Source: Photorhabdus caribbeanensis (GTDB lineage: Bacteria > Pseudomonadota > Gammaproteobacteria > Enterobacterales > Enterobacteriaceae). From it: 40,855 nucleotides of DNA. The stretch is from the NCBI RefSeq assembly GCF_018448885.1, contig NZ_RCWB01000040.1, positions 1 to 40,855 on the forward strand, written 5' to 3'. This document shows, one piece after another, positions 19,799 through 28,442 of this stretch. Positions within the stretch are counted from its first letter, which is position 1. Each line of letters starts with the position of its first letter. Made by a program: the position numbers and the translations under genes. The notes below the pieces were generated by a model, which saw only the letters and a list, made by a program, of their open reading frames with translations, was not told the DNA's origin and did no database searches.

Positions 19799-20911
19799 TT
19801 ATGTAATATCGATTTTATCCTTGGTTAGAGATTTGAAGAGATCAATAATCCTTTTGGATAGGCTATCATTAACCACAACGATATCGTAACTAGTCGGTGT
19901 CACTGGAGCATTCTCAGTTCGAATGAAACTCATGCCATAGCCTTCGGGATATGCATCGATATGTTGATAACCTATCTTATTAAATAAGCCGTGAACGGTG
20001 TCTGGAGTCTTTATAATAGTAAAAGAGTAATCTGGAGAGAGCTGGGTGTAATTTTTATCGAGGACAAGAAGAATAACAGCATCAACAAGTAATTTGATTG
20101 CTATATGTGGATAGATAGTCTTAATTTTATTTAAATCTTCGATAGCCCATGCTAGGGGAACAATATCATGATTATTATGAATTCTCAGAAAATTACTTTC
20201 ATAAGAGTTAGGGCTTAATGTTCCTTTGAAAAAAGAGTCAGAATAGGATGCGAAAATATCATTGCCGGCAGTTGGGCCTGCAAAGGAGCAGACGTGAATA
20301 CGTATATTGTTGTTGTTGATGTAGCGCCTTTTAAGATATAGGCCAATAGTAGAAGCTAGTAAACCTCCCAAACTATGCCCCGTGACGGTAATATTCAGTA
20401 GCTTATCTTTCCCTTCTTCTGTGGTAATTCTATCAATTTCATCGATTAGTAATAGTGATACGTTATCTTTATTAAGAGGCTTGCCATTAATAAGAGACTT
20501 TAATGCTAAGTCTGTTCCATAGGAGATCTTAGCGCCTTCAAATTCTTGGGGGATATTTGTGTCCCAATTTGACCAGTCTACAGTTGTAGCTACAAGAAGA
20601 TCTTCATCAATCGCATTAATCTTGGACCAGGTTCCTCGAATAACAAGGCGATAATCACTTGGATTATCGGTATTTTTCACAATCATTACAACGTGATCAT
20701 ATTTTTTATCATGGTATTTTTCATCAATGCGAAACACTGCTGGTCCCCAAACGATAGAGAATTTATCTGCCGTTGTCTTACTGCTTTTAAGTGATTTATT
20801 AATATCAGACTCAATGATGTTTATTTTGTCTGGTTTGTCAGAAATTTCTCCAGAATTAATAATAAGGCTTAATGCGAGATTTAGTTTTTGTTCTTCAAGA
20901 GATATAGTCAT
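19799..20911 (-). CDS. Class 3 lipase-like protein 2
   Basis: 370 residues from the ATG at 20911, preceded by GAGAGG at ideal spacing; an upstream in-frame start would add six residues. Same architecture as lipase 1: TGHSLGGLLAS (nucleophile Ser), RIHNNHDIVPLAW (Asp), YQHIDAYPEGYGMSF (His). It has a few extra residues in the region before the nucleophile (TTEEGKDKLLNITVTG) and a divergent C terminus. All three catalytic positions are intact. Confidence 0.85.
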   Translation of the reverse strand: MTISLEEQKLNLALSLIINSGEISDKPDKINIIESDINKSLKSSKTTADKFSIVWGPAVFRIDEKYHDKKYDHVVMIVKNTDNPSDYRLVIRGTWSKINAIDEDLLVATTVDWSNWDTNIPQEFEGAKISYGTDLALKSLINGKPLNKDNVSLLLIDEIDRITTEEGKDKLLNITVTGHSLGGLLASTIGLYLKRRYINNNNIRIHVCSFAGPTAGNDIFASYSDSFFKGTLSPNSYESNFLRIHNNHDIVPLAWAIEDLNKIKTIYPHIAIKLLVDAVILLVLDKNYTQLSPDYSFTIIKTPDTVHGLFNKIGYQHIDAYPEGYGMSFIRTENAPVTPTSYDIVVVNDSLSKRIIDLFKSLTKDKIDIT

Positions 20912-21026
20912 TTTTACCTCTCCCCCCAATTTTTTATGTGGTAAATGTTGAACTAATGTTTGGGTTCAAACATCAAGGTTTAATTTTTTAGTCTTCCGTT
21001 TAAGTAAAAAATATAGTTAAGTTTAA

Positions 21027-21054
21027 AGTTAATAATGAATTTTGAATCTGTCAA
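21027..21054 (-). promoter_or_regulatory. Candidate promoter of lipase gene 2
   Basis: Minus-strand TTGACA and TAACTT with a 16-base spacer, about 110 bases before the start; conserved with lipases 1 and 3. Confidence 0.45.
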
Positions 21055-21239
21055 ATGTGTGCAAAGGATTTTTAATATTATTTTATTTGGCAACATGTAA
21101 ATTATTTATTATGAAATTAGAGGTAAGTGATAATAATGATATGCTAAATGATTTCATGAAAATATCATTACACCTTCGAAAGGTTACGTGAAGTTATTTT
21201 GTATATAATACTGCTTATGGAAAATAATTTATTGCGATG

Positions 21240-21266
21240 AATGGAACCTTTAATAAAGGCTCCACT
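21240..21266 (-). terminator. Terminator of lipase gene 3
   Basis: Stem GGAACCTT/AAGGCTCC (one G-U pair in RNA) around an AT loop, the same hairpin family as the other lipase terminators, about 25 bases after the lipase 3 stop on the minus strand. Confidence 0.7.
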
Positions 21267-21290
21267 TATATCTTATATGATGGGATAAAG

Positions 21291-22409
21291 TTATGTAATA
21301 CTGATTTTATCCTTGGTTAGAAATTTGAAGAGATCAATGATGCTTTCGGATAGGCTATCATTAATGACCACAATGTCGTAATCAGTCGGTATATTTAAAT
21401 TGTCATCAATAGTGATGAAACTCATGTCATACTCTTTGGTATAGGCACGAATATGTTGATTAACAATATTGACCAGTAAATCGTCAAATGACGCTATTGG
21501 TAATATTGGAATCTGTGAATGGATAGGGAGATTTGGGAAAATTTGTGTGTAGTACTTATCAAGGACGGAAAGGATAAGAGCATTAATTGTGACAGTTAAC
21601 ACTGGATAGATAGCTTTAACTTCCTCCAAATCTTTTATATGCCAGGCTAGGGGAACGACATCTATGCTATTATGAATTCTGAGAAAATGACTTTTATAAC
21701 CGGCTAATGATATATCATTGAAAATAGATTCAGAGTAGGATGCGAAAATATCGTTACCAGCAGTTGGGCCTGCAAAAGCACAAACATTAATCCGAATGTT
21801 GTTGTTTCCTTTATCAAGATATCGTCTCTTTAGATATAAACCAATGGTAGAAGATAGTACGCCTCCTAAACTGTGTCCTGTAACAGTAATATTTTGTATC
21901 CCTTCTTTCTTGGCAATTTTATCAATGGCATCAGTGAGCGATTCTCCATAACCCGGAGGATTGTTGCTTCTCAATTGATTAAGAATATAACCTAATGCCA
22001 TGTCAGTTCCATAGGCTATCTTGGCATTTTCAGGTGATCTTGCATCCCATCGTGTCCAATCTTGAGTTTTACAGACAATAATATCTTCATTGAGCCAGTT
22101 AATATCGGACCATGATCCCCGAATAACTACGCGGTAGTCATTTGGATCATGGCGATTTTGCGCAATGAATAGAACATGATCATCCTTTTTATCTATAACG
22201 CTTTTCTTCCCGTCAACATCATCAACGCGAAACACTGCGGGTCCCCAAATGATAGTGAATTTATTTGCTGTTGCTTTACTGTTTTCCAATGATCTTTGGA
22301 TATTTTCCGAAACAATGCCCGGTTCTGGTTTGCTAGTTTTTATACCTCCAGAGTTAATAACGAAGCTGAGCGCGAGATTTATTTTTTGATCTTCACGAGA
22401 AATAGACAT
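21291..22409 (-). CDS. Class 3 lipase-like protein 3
   Basis: 372 residues, start MSISREDQ with AGGAG five bases upstream. Triad motifs: TGHSLGGVLSS, RIHNSIDVVPLAW and NQHIRAYTKEYDMSF. Closest in pattern to lipase 1 in the N-terminal half (ENIQRSLENSKATANKF, GYGESLTDAIDKIA); its last ~20 residues (SESIIDLFKFLTKDKISIT) nearly repeat the end of lipase 2, which suggests gene conversion among the copies. No signal peptide. Confidence 0.85.
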   Translation of the reverse strand: MSISREDQKINLALSFVINSGGIKTSKPEPGIVSENIQRSLENSKATANKFTIIWGPAVFRVDDVDGKKSVIDKKDDHVLFIAQNRHDPNDYRVVIRGSWSDINWLNEDIIVCKTQDWTRWDARSPENAKIAYGTDMALGYILNQLRSNNPPGYGESLTDAIDKIAKKEGIQNITVTGHSLGGVLSSTIGLYLKRRYLDKGNNNIRINVCAFAGPTAGNDIFASYSESIFNDISLAGYKSHFLRIHNSIDVVPLAWHIKDLEEVKAIYPVLTVTINALILSVLDKYYTQIFPNLPIHSQIPILPIASFDDLLVNIVNQHIRAYTKEYDMSFITIDDNLNIPTDYDIVVINDSLSESIIDLFKFLTKDKISIT

Positions 22410-22518
22410 TTTTACTCCTTATTTTTTCATGTAATAAGTGTTAATGCGTGGTATCGGTTTAAATATCAATATTTAATTCTTTTGCTCTTCTATTTGGACA
22501 AAAACAGAATTAAACTTA

Positions 22519-22547
22519 AAGTTAATAATAACTTTCAAATCTGTCAA
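22519..22547 (-). promoter_or_regulatory. Candidate promoter of lipase gene 3
   Basis: Minus-strand TTGACA, 17-base spacer, TAACTT; about 105 bases before the start. Matches the lipase 2 promoter block. Confidence 0.45.
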
Positions 22548-22818
22548 ATGATTACATGGGTTTTCTGATATTATCTAATTTGACAAAAATATGAATTATT
22601 TATTTTGCAATTAAAAGTAAACGACTAGAATTATGTATTGAATAATTACGTTGGAATATTATTGCTATCTTTTTGGGTTATGTTTTTCTTAAGGATGATA
22701 ATATGTAAATAGTGTTGAGATTATCTCTGTGAATAATATCATTGGGAATGATTATAAATCTAGTGATATTCTAATGATATATGGGGGAGGTGATTTTATT
22801 ATATTTAAATTATTTTTT

Positions 22819-22846
22819 AATGGAACCTTTGTAATAAGGCTCCATT
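22819..22846 (-). terminator. Terminator of lipase gene 4
   Basis: AATGGAACCTT/AAGGCTCCATT hairpin, same family as the others. It lies about 180 bases after the lipase 4 stop because a 125-bp repeat copy sits between the gene and its terminator. Confidence 0.7.
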
Positions 22847-22863
22847 GAATTTAGATAAAATAT

Positions 22864-22988
22864 ATACCCGTCATCTTTCAAGTTGCCTCTTTGTTGGCTG
22901 CACTCACTCACCCCGGTCACATAGTTATCTATGCTCCCGGGGATTCGCTCCCTTGCCGCCGCGATCCATCTTGAAATCCATAGGGTAT
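22864..22988 (+). repeat. 125-bp interspersed repeat, copy 2 (between lipases 4 and 3)
   Basis: Starts ATACCCGTCATCTTTCAAGT and ends TTGAAATCCATAGGGTAT. Inverted relative to copy 1 at 19600-19724. Contains the internal hairpin CCCCGG...CATAG/CTATG...CCGGGG. It has separated lipase 4 from its terminator hairpin. Confidence 0.8.
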
Positions 22989-23025
22989 AGATAAAGCATA
23001 ATCAATTTATACGATATTGATATTA

Positions 23026-24132
23026 TCATTCAGGCAACGGTATAAGTAAGAAATAAGCGACGATATCTTGAGATAGATTACTATTAATAACCACAAGATC
23101 ATCAATAGGTGGTTGAGTACCGTCATTAACCTCGACTAAATTCATGCCATATTGGTTGGCATAAGCTTTAATATGTTGAAAAACAACTTGCTTATTGAGA
23201 TCTAATTTTAAAATAGGTGCCGTAAAAGATAAATCTGGCGTGAGTTTGGTGTAACCCTTATCTTTCACAAGCAGAACAATCTTTTTAAATCTGTCAATTA
23301 ATTTCTCATCTAATTTAATTAATGGCTCATAGATAGTTGGAATCTTTTCTAATCCGTCCAGATTCCAGATGAGGGAAATGACATCTTTTTGATTATGGAC
23401 CCTTAAGAAATGGCTTTTATAGCTGGTTGCTGACGTGTGGTTAAAAACAGATTTAATGTAAGATGCAAAAATATCATTACCGGTATTTGGGCTGGCAAAA
23501 GAGCAAACATGAATACGAATATTGTTGTTACCCTTATTAAGGTATAGGCGTTTTAAATATAATCCAAGGGTAGAAGCGAGAATACCACCTAAACTGTGCC
23601 CAGTGATAGTAATATTATGTATGCCTTTTTCCGAAGCAATTTTATTAATTGCTTCAATGAGTGATTCTCCATGACCAGGAATATTGTTACTTTTTACTTG
23701 ATTAACAATATAGTCTAATGCGATATGGGTTCCATAAGAGATCTTGGCGTCTTTAAACTCTTCAGGGATATTGTGATCCCAAAGTGACCAATTTACGGTT
23801 TCGTGTACAGCAAAGTTTTCAACCTGCCAGTTAACATCAGACCATGATCCACGGATAACGATGCGATAATCATGGGGAATTTTGCGATTTTTTACAATGA
23901 ATAAAACGTGGTCGTCCTTATTATTTTTAGTGTTTTTTCCATTATCAACACGAAAAACAGCGGGTCCCCAAATAATAGAGAATCTATTGGCAGTGACTTT
24001 GCTCTTTTCCAATGATGCTTGAATGTTTTCCGCAACCATAGCTGGTTCAGATTTTTCGGTTATTATACTCCCTGCACCACTGATAAAGCTGAGCGCGAGA
24101 TTTATTCTTTGATCTTTAAGAGAAATAGTCAT
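23026..24132 (-). CDS. Class 3 lipase-like protein 4
   Basis: 368 residues, start MTISLKDQ with GGAGAG upstream. Motifs: TGHSLGGILAS, RVHNQKDVISLIW and FQHIKAYANQYGMNL. The insert around EPLIKLDEKLIDRFKKIV and the C-terminal end differ most from the other three, so it is the most diverged copy. The first gene in transcription direction, with the longest leader (about 260 bases from the promoter-like block). Confidence 0.85.
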   Translation of the reverse strand: MTISLKDQRINLALSFISGAGSIITEKSEPAMVAENIQASLEKSKVTANRFSIIWGPAVFRVDNGKNTKNNKDDHVLFIVKNRKIPHDYRIVIRGSWSDVNWQVENFAVHETVNWSLWDHNIPEEFKDAKISYGTHIALDYIVNQVKSNNIPGHGESLIEAINKIASEKGIHNITITGHSLGGILASTLGLYLKRLYLNKGNNNIRIHVCSFASPNTGNDIFASYIKSVFNHTSATSYKSHFLRVHNQKDVISLIWNLDGLEKIPTIYEPLIKLDEKLIDRFKKIVLLVKDKGYTKLTPDLSFTAPILKLDLNKQVVFQHIKAYANQYGMNLVEVNDGTQPPIDDLVVINSNLSQDIVAYFLLIPLPE

Positions 24133-24627
24133 TTTTACTCTCCATTTTTATGATATAAATGTTGACATTATGCTTTGGTAAAAACATTAATATTTAACTC
24201 TTTCAGTACTTAGTGCATTAGGATGTTTTATTTTTCTTGCTTTGTCATAAAGAGTTTCAACACATTTTGGTGTTGATCTCTTCATATGCCGTTCATACCC
24301 ACGATTTATTGATAAGAATGGCTGGCAATAATTAGCTCCTATTGGAATAGTAGCTTAATCTTATTTTTAAATAAAAAACAGAGTTGAATTTTAAGTTAAT
24401 AATAATAATATTTGAATTTGCAAATGTATTTATCTCATTGTTTTATGTCATTAATGATTAATAAAAAATAATAGTAATTGAATAATGAGGAATTAAATTA
24501 ATAAATGGGGTTGTGAAATATAACGATACGTGAATTATTTGATTGACGGTTATCTGATGATCGAACAATATATCTATTTGTTTATGCTAAATAATTAAAG
24601 GGCATAGAGATGCCCTATGGTATTTAA
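24133..24627. other. Gap between lipase 4 and sseA: long leader with hairpin and coding-like insert
   Basis: A degenerate copy of the lipase promoter block is at 24393-24423 (minus strand, TTGCAA then TAACTT). Between it and lipase 4, about 160 bases (~24207-24370) have no counterpart in the other lipase leaders. This insert contains a hairpin TCAACAC/GTGTTGA with outer AAGAG/CTCTT arms (24250-24282). It is also open on the minus strand for 56 codons (24187-24354), ending TLYDKARKIKHPNALSTERV plus two residues. No protein family recognised. Confidence 0.4.
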
Positions 24628-25467
24628 TTATTTCTCAAGTGGTAGGGTATTATTGTCTGCTCCCCATTCAGCCCATGAGCCATCATATAAATAAACATCC
24701 TTCTTGCCGATGATCTCTAAACCTAGCACCAAAACGGCAGCGGTCATACCTGATCCACAACTGGCGATGACAGATTTGGTTAAATCGACATCTTGTTTAT
24801 GGAAAATATCTGTCATTTCACTTACTGATTTAAAATGACCATTTTCTACTAACATGGTCCACGGAACGTTTTTACTACCGGGAATATGGCCCATTTTTAA
24901 GCCAGGGCGCGGTTCTGGCGCTTTGGCTTGAAAACGGTCTGTTGCTCTGGCATCGACAACTTGGATCTGTTGATCATTGAGCGAATCCAGAATTTGTTCC
25001 AGGGATTTCACTTTGTCAGCATCGAAATCGGCATTAAAGATTTGCGGATTGCGTTTCACTTCACCTGATTCTGTTGGCAATCCTGCCTGTTGCCAGCCTT
25101 GTAAACCGCCATCAAGAATACGGACGTTATGGCTGCCGAATATCTTAAATGTCCACCACGCGCGAGGGGCGGAGAACATATTGCCTTGGTCATAAATCAC
25201 GACTAAATGATTTTCACTAATGCCCATTGCGCCAACAGCCTGACTAAAAGTTTGCGGATCGGGCAGCATATGGGGCAATCCACTTTGATGATTGGCAACT
25301 TTGTCTAAATCAAAAAATTGGGCGCCGGGAATATGAGTATCCAGCCAAAGTTTATGGCAATCAATTTGTTGCGGTGGCGGTGGGGCGGTTGCATCAAGGA
25401 TGACAATATTCTCATCATCAAGATGATCTTTTAACCATTGTGGAGTGACAAAATATGCGTTATTCAT
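24628..25467 (-). CDS. sseA: 3-mercaptopyruvate sulfurtransferase SseA
   Basis: 279 residues from the ATG at 25467, which has GAGGGA four bases upstream; an in-frame GTG at 25479 is disfavoured. Two rhodanese domains: the inactive N-terminal one (HIPGAQFFDLDKV) and the catalytic C-terminal one with CGSGMTAA, Cys237 being the sulfur-carrying residue. The CGSG(M/V)T loop marks mercaptopyruvate rather than thiosulfate specificity. Cytoplasmic; contributes to sulfide and persulfide production. Confidence 0.9.
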   Translation of the reverse strand: MNNAYFVTPQWLKDHLDDENIVILDATAPPPPQQIDCHKLWLDTHIPGAQFFDLDKVANHQSGLPHMLPDPQTFSQAVGAMGISENHLVVIYDQGNMFSAPRAWWTFKIFGSHNVRILDGGLQGWQQAGLPTESGEVKRNPQIFNADFDADKVKSLEQILDSLNDQQIQVVDARATDRFQAKAPEPRPGLKMGHIPGSKNVPWTMLVENGHFKSVSEMTDIFHKQDVDLTKSVIASCGSGMTAAVLVLGLEIIGKKDVYLYDGSWAEWGADNNTLPLEK

Positions 25468-25522
25468 GGGGTCCCTCACTTGACACGAAGATAAATGGAT
25501 AAAATATAAGTGTTACAGCCCG

Positions 25523-25684
25523 TTATTGTTGTTGTGTCGGTGCTGTAGTGGTTTCTTGCTGTTGATTGGTTGGTGATTCTAGCGGTGTGGTTGAGCGGGT
25601 GTACATATTAAGGCCCGCTAAGAATACGCCGCCAATTGAACCAAATGCAAAGATAGCGATGAAAATGATAAGGAACTTTTTCAT
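25523..25684 (-). CDS. Small single-pass membrane protein
   Basis: 53 residues starting MKKFLIIFIAIFAFGSIGG, from the ATG at 25684. A longer open frame extends upstream to 25900 but overlaps the dinG start in the other direction and its extra residues look non-coding; GAGAAC six to seven bases before this ATG supports the short form. One N-terminal hydrophobic helix (residues 3-25), then a Thr/Gln/Pro-rich tail ending in Gln repeats. Family not recognised. Divergent from dinG, upstream of sseA. Confidence 0.55.
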   Translation of the reverse strand: MKKFLIIFIAIFAFGSIGGVFLAGLNMYTRSTTPLESPTNQQQETTTAPTQQQ

Positions 25685-25848
25685 TATTGTTCTCAGGTGT
25701 TGTAGAAAATAGGAAGTATATAGCGTTCTGAATAGCTGGCAAGGTGCTCGCCAATTTAACAAACGAGTTGATTGCCGCCTCGACATGAAGCTGATTTCAT
25801 TTCTGCTCTGTGGGACAATAGCACCCCGGTTGTATGGCAGAGAATTCA

Positions 25849-27981
25849 ATGGCACTTTCCAATTCAATAAAAAATCAGATAAGTCAGTGGTATAAAGCAT
25901 TACCTCAACATATTGATGGTTTTATTTCTCGTGCTCCGCAACGACAGATGATTGCCGAAGTTGCAAAAACGCTTGCGGATCAGGAAGGGCGTCATTTGGT
26001 GATTGAGGCGCCAACCGGCATCGGTAAAACCCTTTCTTACCTGTTACCTGGCATTGCTATCAGCAGAGCTGAAAGTAAGCCATTGGTTGTAAGTACGGCA
26101 AATGTTGCTTTACAAGATCAGATTTACAGTAAAGACCTGCCACTGTTGCGCAAAATTATTCCTGATCTGAAATTTACCGGTGCTTTTGGTCGTGGTCGTT
26201 ATGTTTGCCCTCGCAATCTTGAAGCTATTTGTGCAACCGATAGCGAGCAGATTGATCTTATGTTTTTGGTTGAGGACAAAACAGAACTTGCTAATAGTGA
26301 AGAGCGGGAATTGTGTCGTCGGTTGCGTAGTGATTACACAACCTTTGCTTGGGATGGGTTGCGTGATCACCATAAATTGGCTTTATCCGATGCTTTGTGG
26401 GGGAAAGTGAGTACCGATAAAGCAAATTGTTTGGGGCGTAACTGTCAGTATTATCATCGTTGCCCATTTTTTATTGCTCGCCGTGAGATCGACAATGTGG
26501 ATGTGGTGGTGGCTAACCATGCGTTAGTGATGGCGGCATTGGAGAGTGAATCGGTACTGCCTGATGCTAAAAATTTGCTATTAGTACTCGATGAAGGACA
26601 CCATATACCGGATGTTGCCAGAGATTCTCTGGAGGTTGAGGGGGAAATCACCCTGTTTCAACTTAATGGTCAATTGGATACTTTTGTTCGTCATGTCGAG
26701 CAATATCTGGTGCAATTCCATCCGGCAAAGCCGCCACGCTTAGCTAATGCTAGTCGCCTGAATGAACACAGTGAAAAACTACGGGAATGCTTTAGAGAGC
26801 TTGCGACTATCACTCAGGCGCTTTTGCCGGAAAAGAATGAAGTAGATGAGTATCTGTTCGAGATGGGTAAGTTACCGGATAACTTGTTACTTTGCTGCCA
26901 GCAGCTATTTAAGCTGACTGACGGCTTACGAGGGTTGGCAGAAGCGATACTGAATGATTTGACTGAGCGGACGGCTAAACAGGATATTGTCAGATTGCAT
27001 CGGTCTATTTTGCATACCAGTCGTACGCTTGGATATTTTGAAAATATGACTAAGCTGTGGCGTTTGGCAGCATTGGAAGAGTCATCCAGTGCACCGGTAT
27101 CAAAATGGCTTAGACGCCGTGATGAGAAAAATCAATCACACCTCTATTTTCATTGTGCCGGTATCAGAGTCAGCGAACAGCTTAATCAACTGCTTTGGCG
27201 TAGCATTCCTCATGTGGTCGTGACATCGGCAACGCTTCGTTCTCTGAATAGTTTTTCTCGTATTCAGGAGTTGACCGGGTTAACTGAAAAAGCCGGGGAC
27301 CGTTTTGTCGCGTTGTCATCACCTTTTGACCATGTACGGCAGGGCAAACTGGTTATTCCCAAAATGTCATTGGAACCGACTCTTCATAATGAAGCTGCTC
27401 ATTTACAAGAGATGGCGAGTTATTTCAGGGGGCAATTGCTGAGACAGCAACATAAAGGCATGTTGATTTTGTTTAGCAGTCAGAGGGCGATGGATATCTT
27501 TCTCTCTTATGTGACAGATTTACGCCTGATGTTACTTGTGCAAGGGGATCAGCCACGTTATCGGTTAGTGGAAACACATTGTCAGCGTATTAATGAAGGG
27601 CAATGTAGTGTACTGATTGGATTGCAATCTTTTGCGGAAGGGTTGGATTTAAAGGGCGATTATCTGTCCCAAGTTCACATTCAAAAAATCTCATTTCCGC
27701 CGGTGAATAATCCGGTCATTATTACTGAAAGCGAGTGGTTGAAATCACTTAAACGTTATCCTTTTGAAGTGCAGAGTTTACCAAGTGCTTCTTTTAGCCT
27801 TATTCAGCAAGTAGGAAGACTTATCCGTAGTCATGAATGTTATGGTGATGTGGTGATTTATGATAGGCGCTTACTGAGCAAAAGATATGGCCCAAGATTA
27901 TTGCAAGCGCTGCCCGTTTTCCCCATTGAGCAGCCAGAAATTCTTTCAGAGGCGGAAATTGGGGGACATGAAAAAGGGTAA
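25849..27981 (+). CDS. dinG: ATP-dependent DNA helicase DinG
   Basis: 710 residues from the ATG at 25849 (MALSNSIKNQ), which matches the E. coli N terminus; an ATG at 25834 would add five residues. XPD-like superfamily 2, 5'-3' helicase with an iron-sulfur cluster: Walker A EAPTGIGKT (53-61), cluster cysteines at 120, 194, 199 and 205 exactly as in E. coli, DEGH box (248-251), VTSATLRSLNSF and the motif VI QQVGRLIRS. Unwinds R-loops and D-loops; SOS-regulated in E. coli, though no LexA box was identified here. A piece of its 3' half recurs at 30534-30572. Confidence 0.96.
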   Translation: MALSNSIKNQISQWYKALPQHIDGFISRAPQRQMIAEVAKTLADQEGRHLVIEAPTGIGKTLSYLLPGIAISRAESKPLVVSTANVALQDQIYSKDLPLLRKIIPDLKFTGAFGRGRYVCPRNLEAICATDSEQIDLMFLVEDKTELANSEERELCRRLRSDYTTFAWDGLRDHHKLALSDALWGKVSTDKANCLGRNCQYYHRCPFFIARREIDNVDVVVANHALVMAALESESVLPDAKNLLLVLDEGHHIPDVARDSLEVEGEITLFQLNGQLDTFVRHVEQYLVQFHPAKPPRLANASRLNEHSEKLRECFRELATITQALLPEKNEVDEYLFEMGKLPDNLLLCCQQLFKLTDGLRGLAEAILNDLTERTAKQDIVRLHRSILHTSRTLGYFENMTKLWRLAALEESSSAPVSKWLRRRDEKNQSHLYFHCAGIRVSEQLNQLLWRSIPHVVVTSATLRSLNSFSRIQELTGLTEKAGDRFVALSSPFDHVRQGKLVIPKMSLEPTLHNEAAHLQEMASYFRGQLLRQQHKGMLILFSSQRAMDIFLSYVTDLRLMLLVQGDQPRYRLVETHCQRINEGQCSVLIGLQSFAEGLDLKGDYLSQVHIQKISFPPVNNPVIITESEWLKSLKRYPFEVQSLPSASFSLIQQVGRLIRSHECYGDVVIYDRRLLSKRYGPRLLQALPVFPIEQPEILSEAEIGGHEKG

Positions 27982-28034
27982 TTGAAACTCACACTTGACG
28001 AAAATAAGGCGATTCTTGTTGTTATTGGTAGTAA
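27981..28034 (+). repeat. Left copy of the dinG-downstream duplication
   Basis: The 54 bases straddling the dinG stop (ATTGAAACTCAC ... GATTCTTGTTGTTATTGG) recur at 30582-30636 with one indel and about 80% identity. Together with the dinG fragment at 30534-30572 this brackets the MACPF gene. Confidence 0.75.
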
Positions 28035-28442
28035 CGTTTAACGTGTTGGTATTCCCTATCACCATAAACATATTATTCGACTGAGAGTATTCGCAACCCC
28101 TAAAGGTGAATATTGGTTACGGCGTTTAAATCACGATCATGTCCAATCCCGCAACCGTAAACTTACTTGCTGAACTGCCCACGTAGCGAGAGGCCCATTC
28201 CAAGGCCTCCAGGCTCGGTTGTAAAATATTTCAATGCAATTGAAAATATTAGCACTGATAAAGTTGCAAGTCTTGCAGGCAGATATGTTCTCTAACTCGT
28301 TCCTTTTAAGATTGTTAAAAAATCATTTGGTCACGGCATTATCCTAGTGTTTAGCTCTGGTGTACCAGGGAAAGTTTAACTTGTATTGCTGCTTGCAACA
28401 GGACTATATTTAGACAACCTATATATTAACATGAAGATTCAA
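28035..28442. other. Gene-free stretch between dinG and the MACPF gene
   Basis: No supported gene. It contains a GAGGCC/GGCCTC hairpin (28190-28209) and the near-palindrome AATATTTCAAT/ATTGAAAATATT (28225-28250); either could terminate transcription, but neither has a good T-run. The E. coli neighbour of dinG (ybiB) is missing. Confidence 0.4.

Noticed and set aside
17900-24600. CRISPR array suggested by recurring similar blocks in the lipase region
   Set aside because: The recurrences are paralogous gene flanks, terminators and two long repeats, not short regularly spaced repeats.
25523-25900. 125-residue reading of the small membrane protein
   Set aside because: The first 72 residues overlap the dinG start on the other strand and lack any family or ribosome-site support; the start at 25684 is better.
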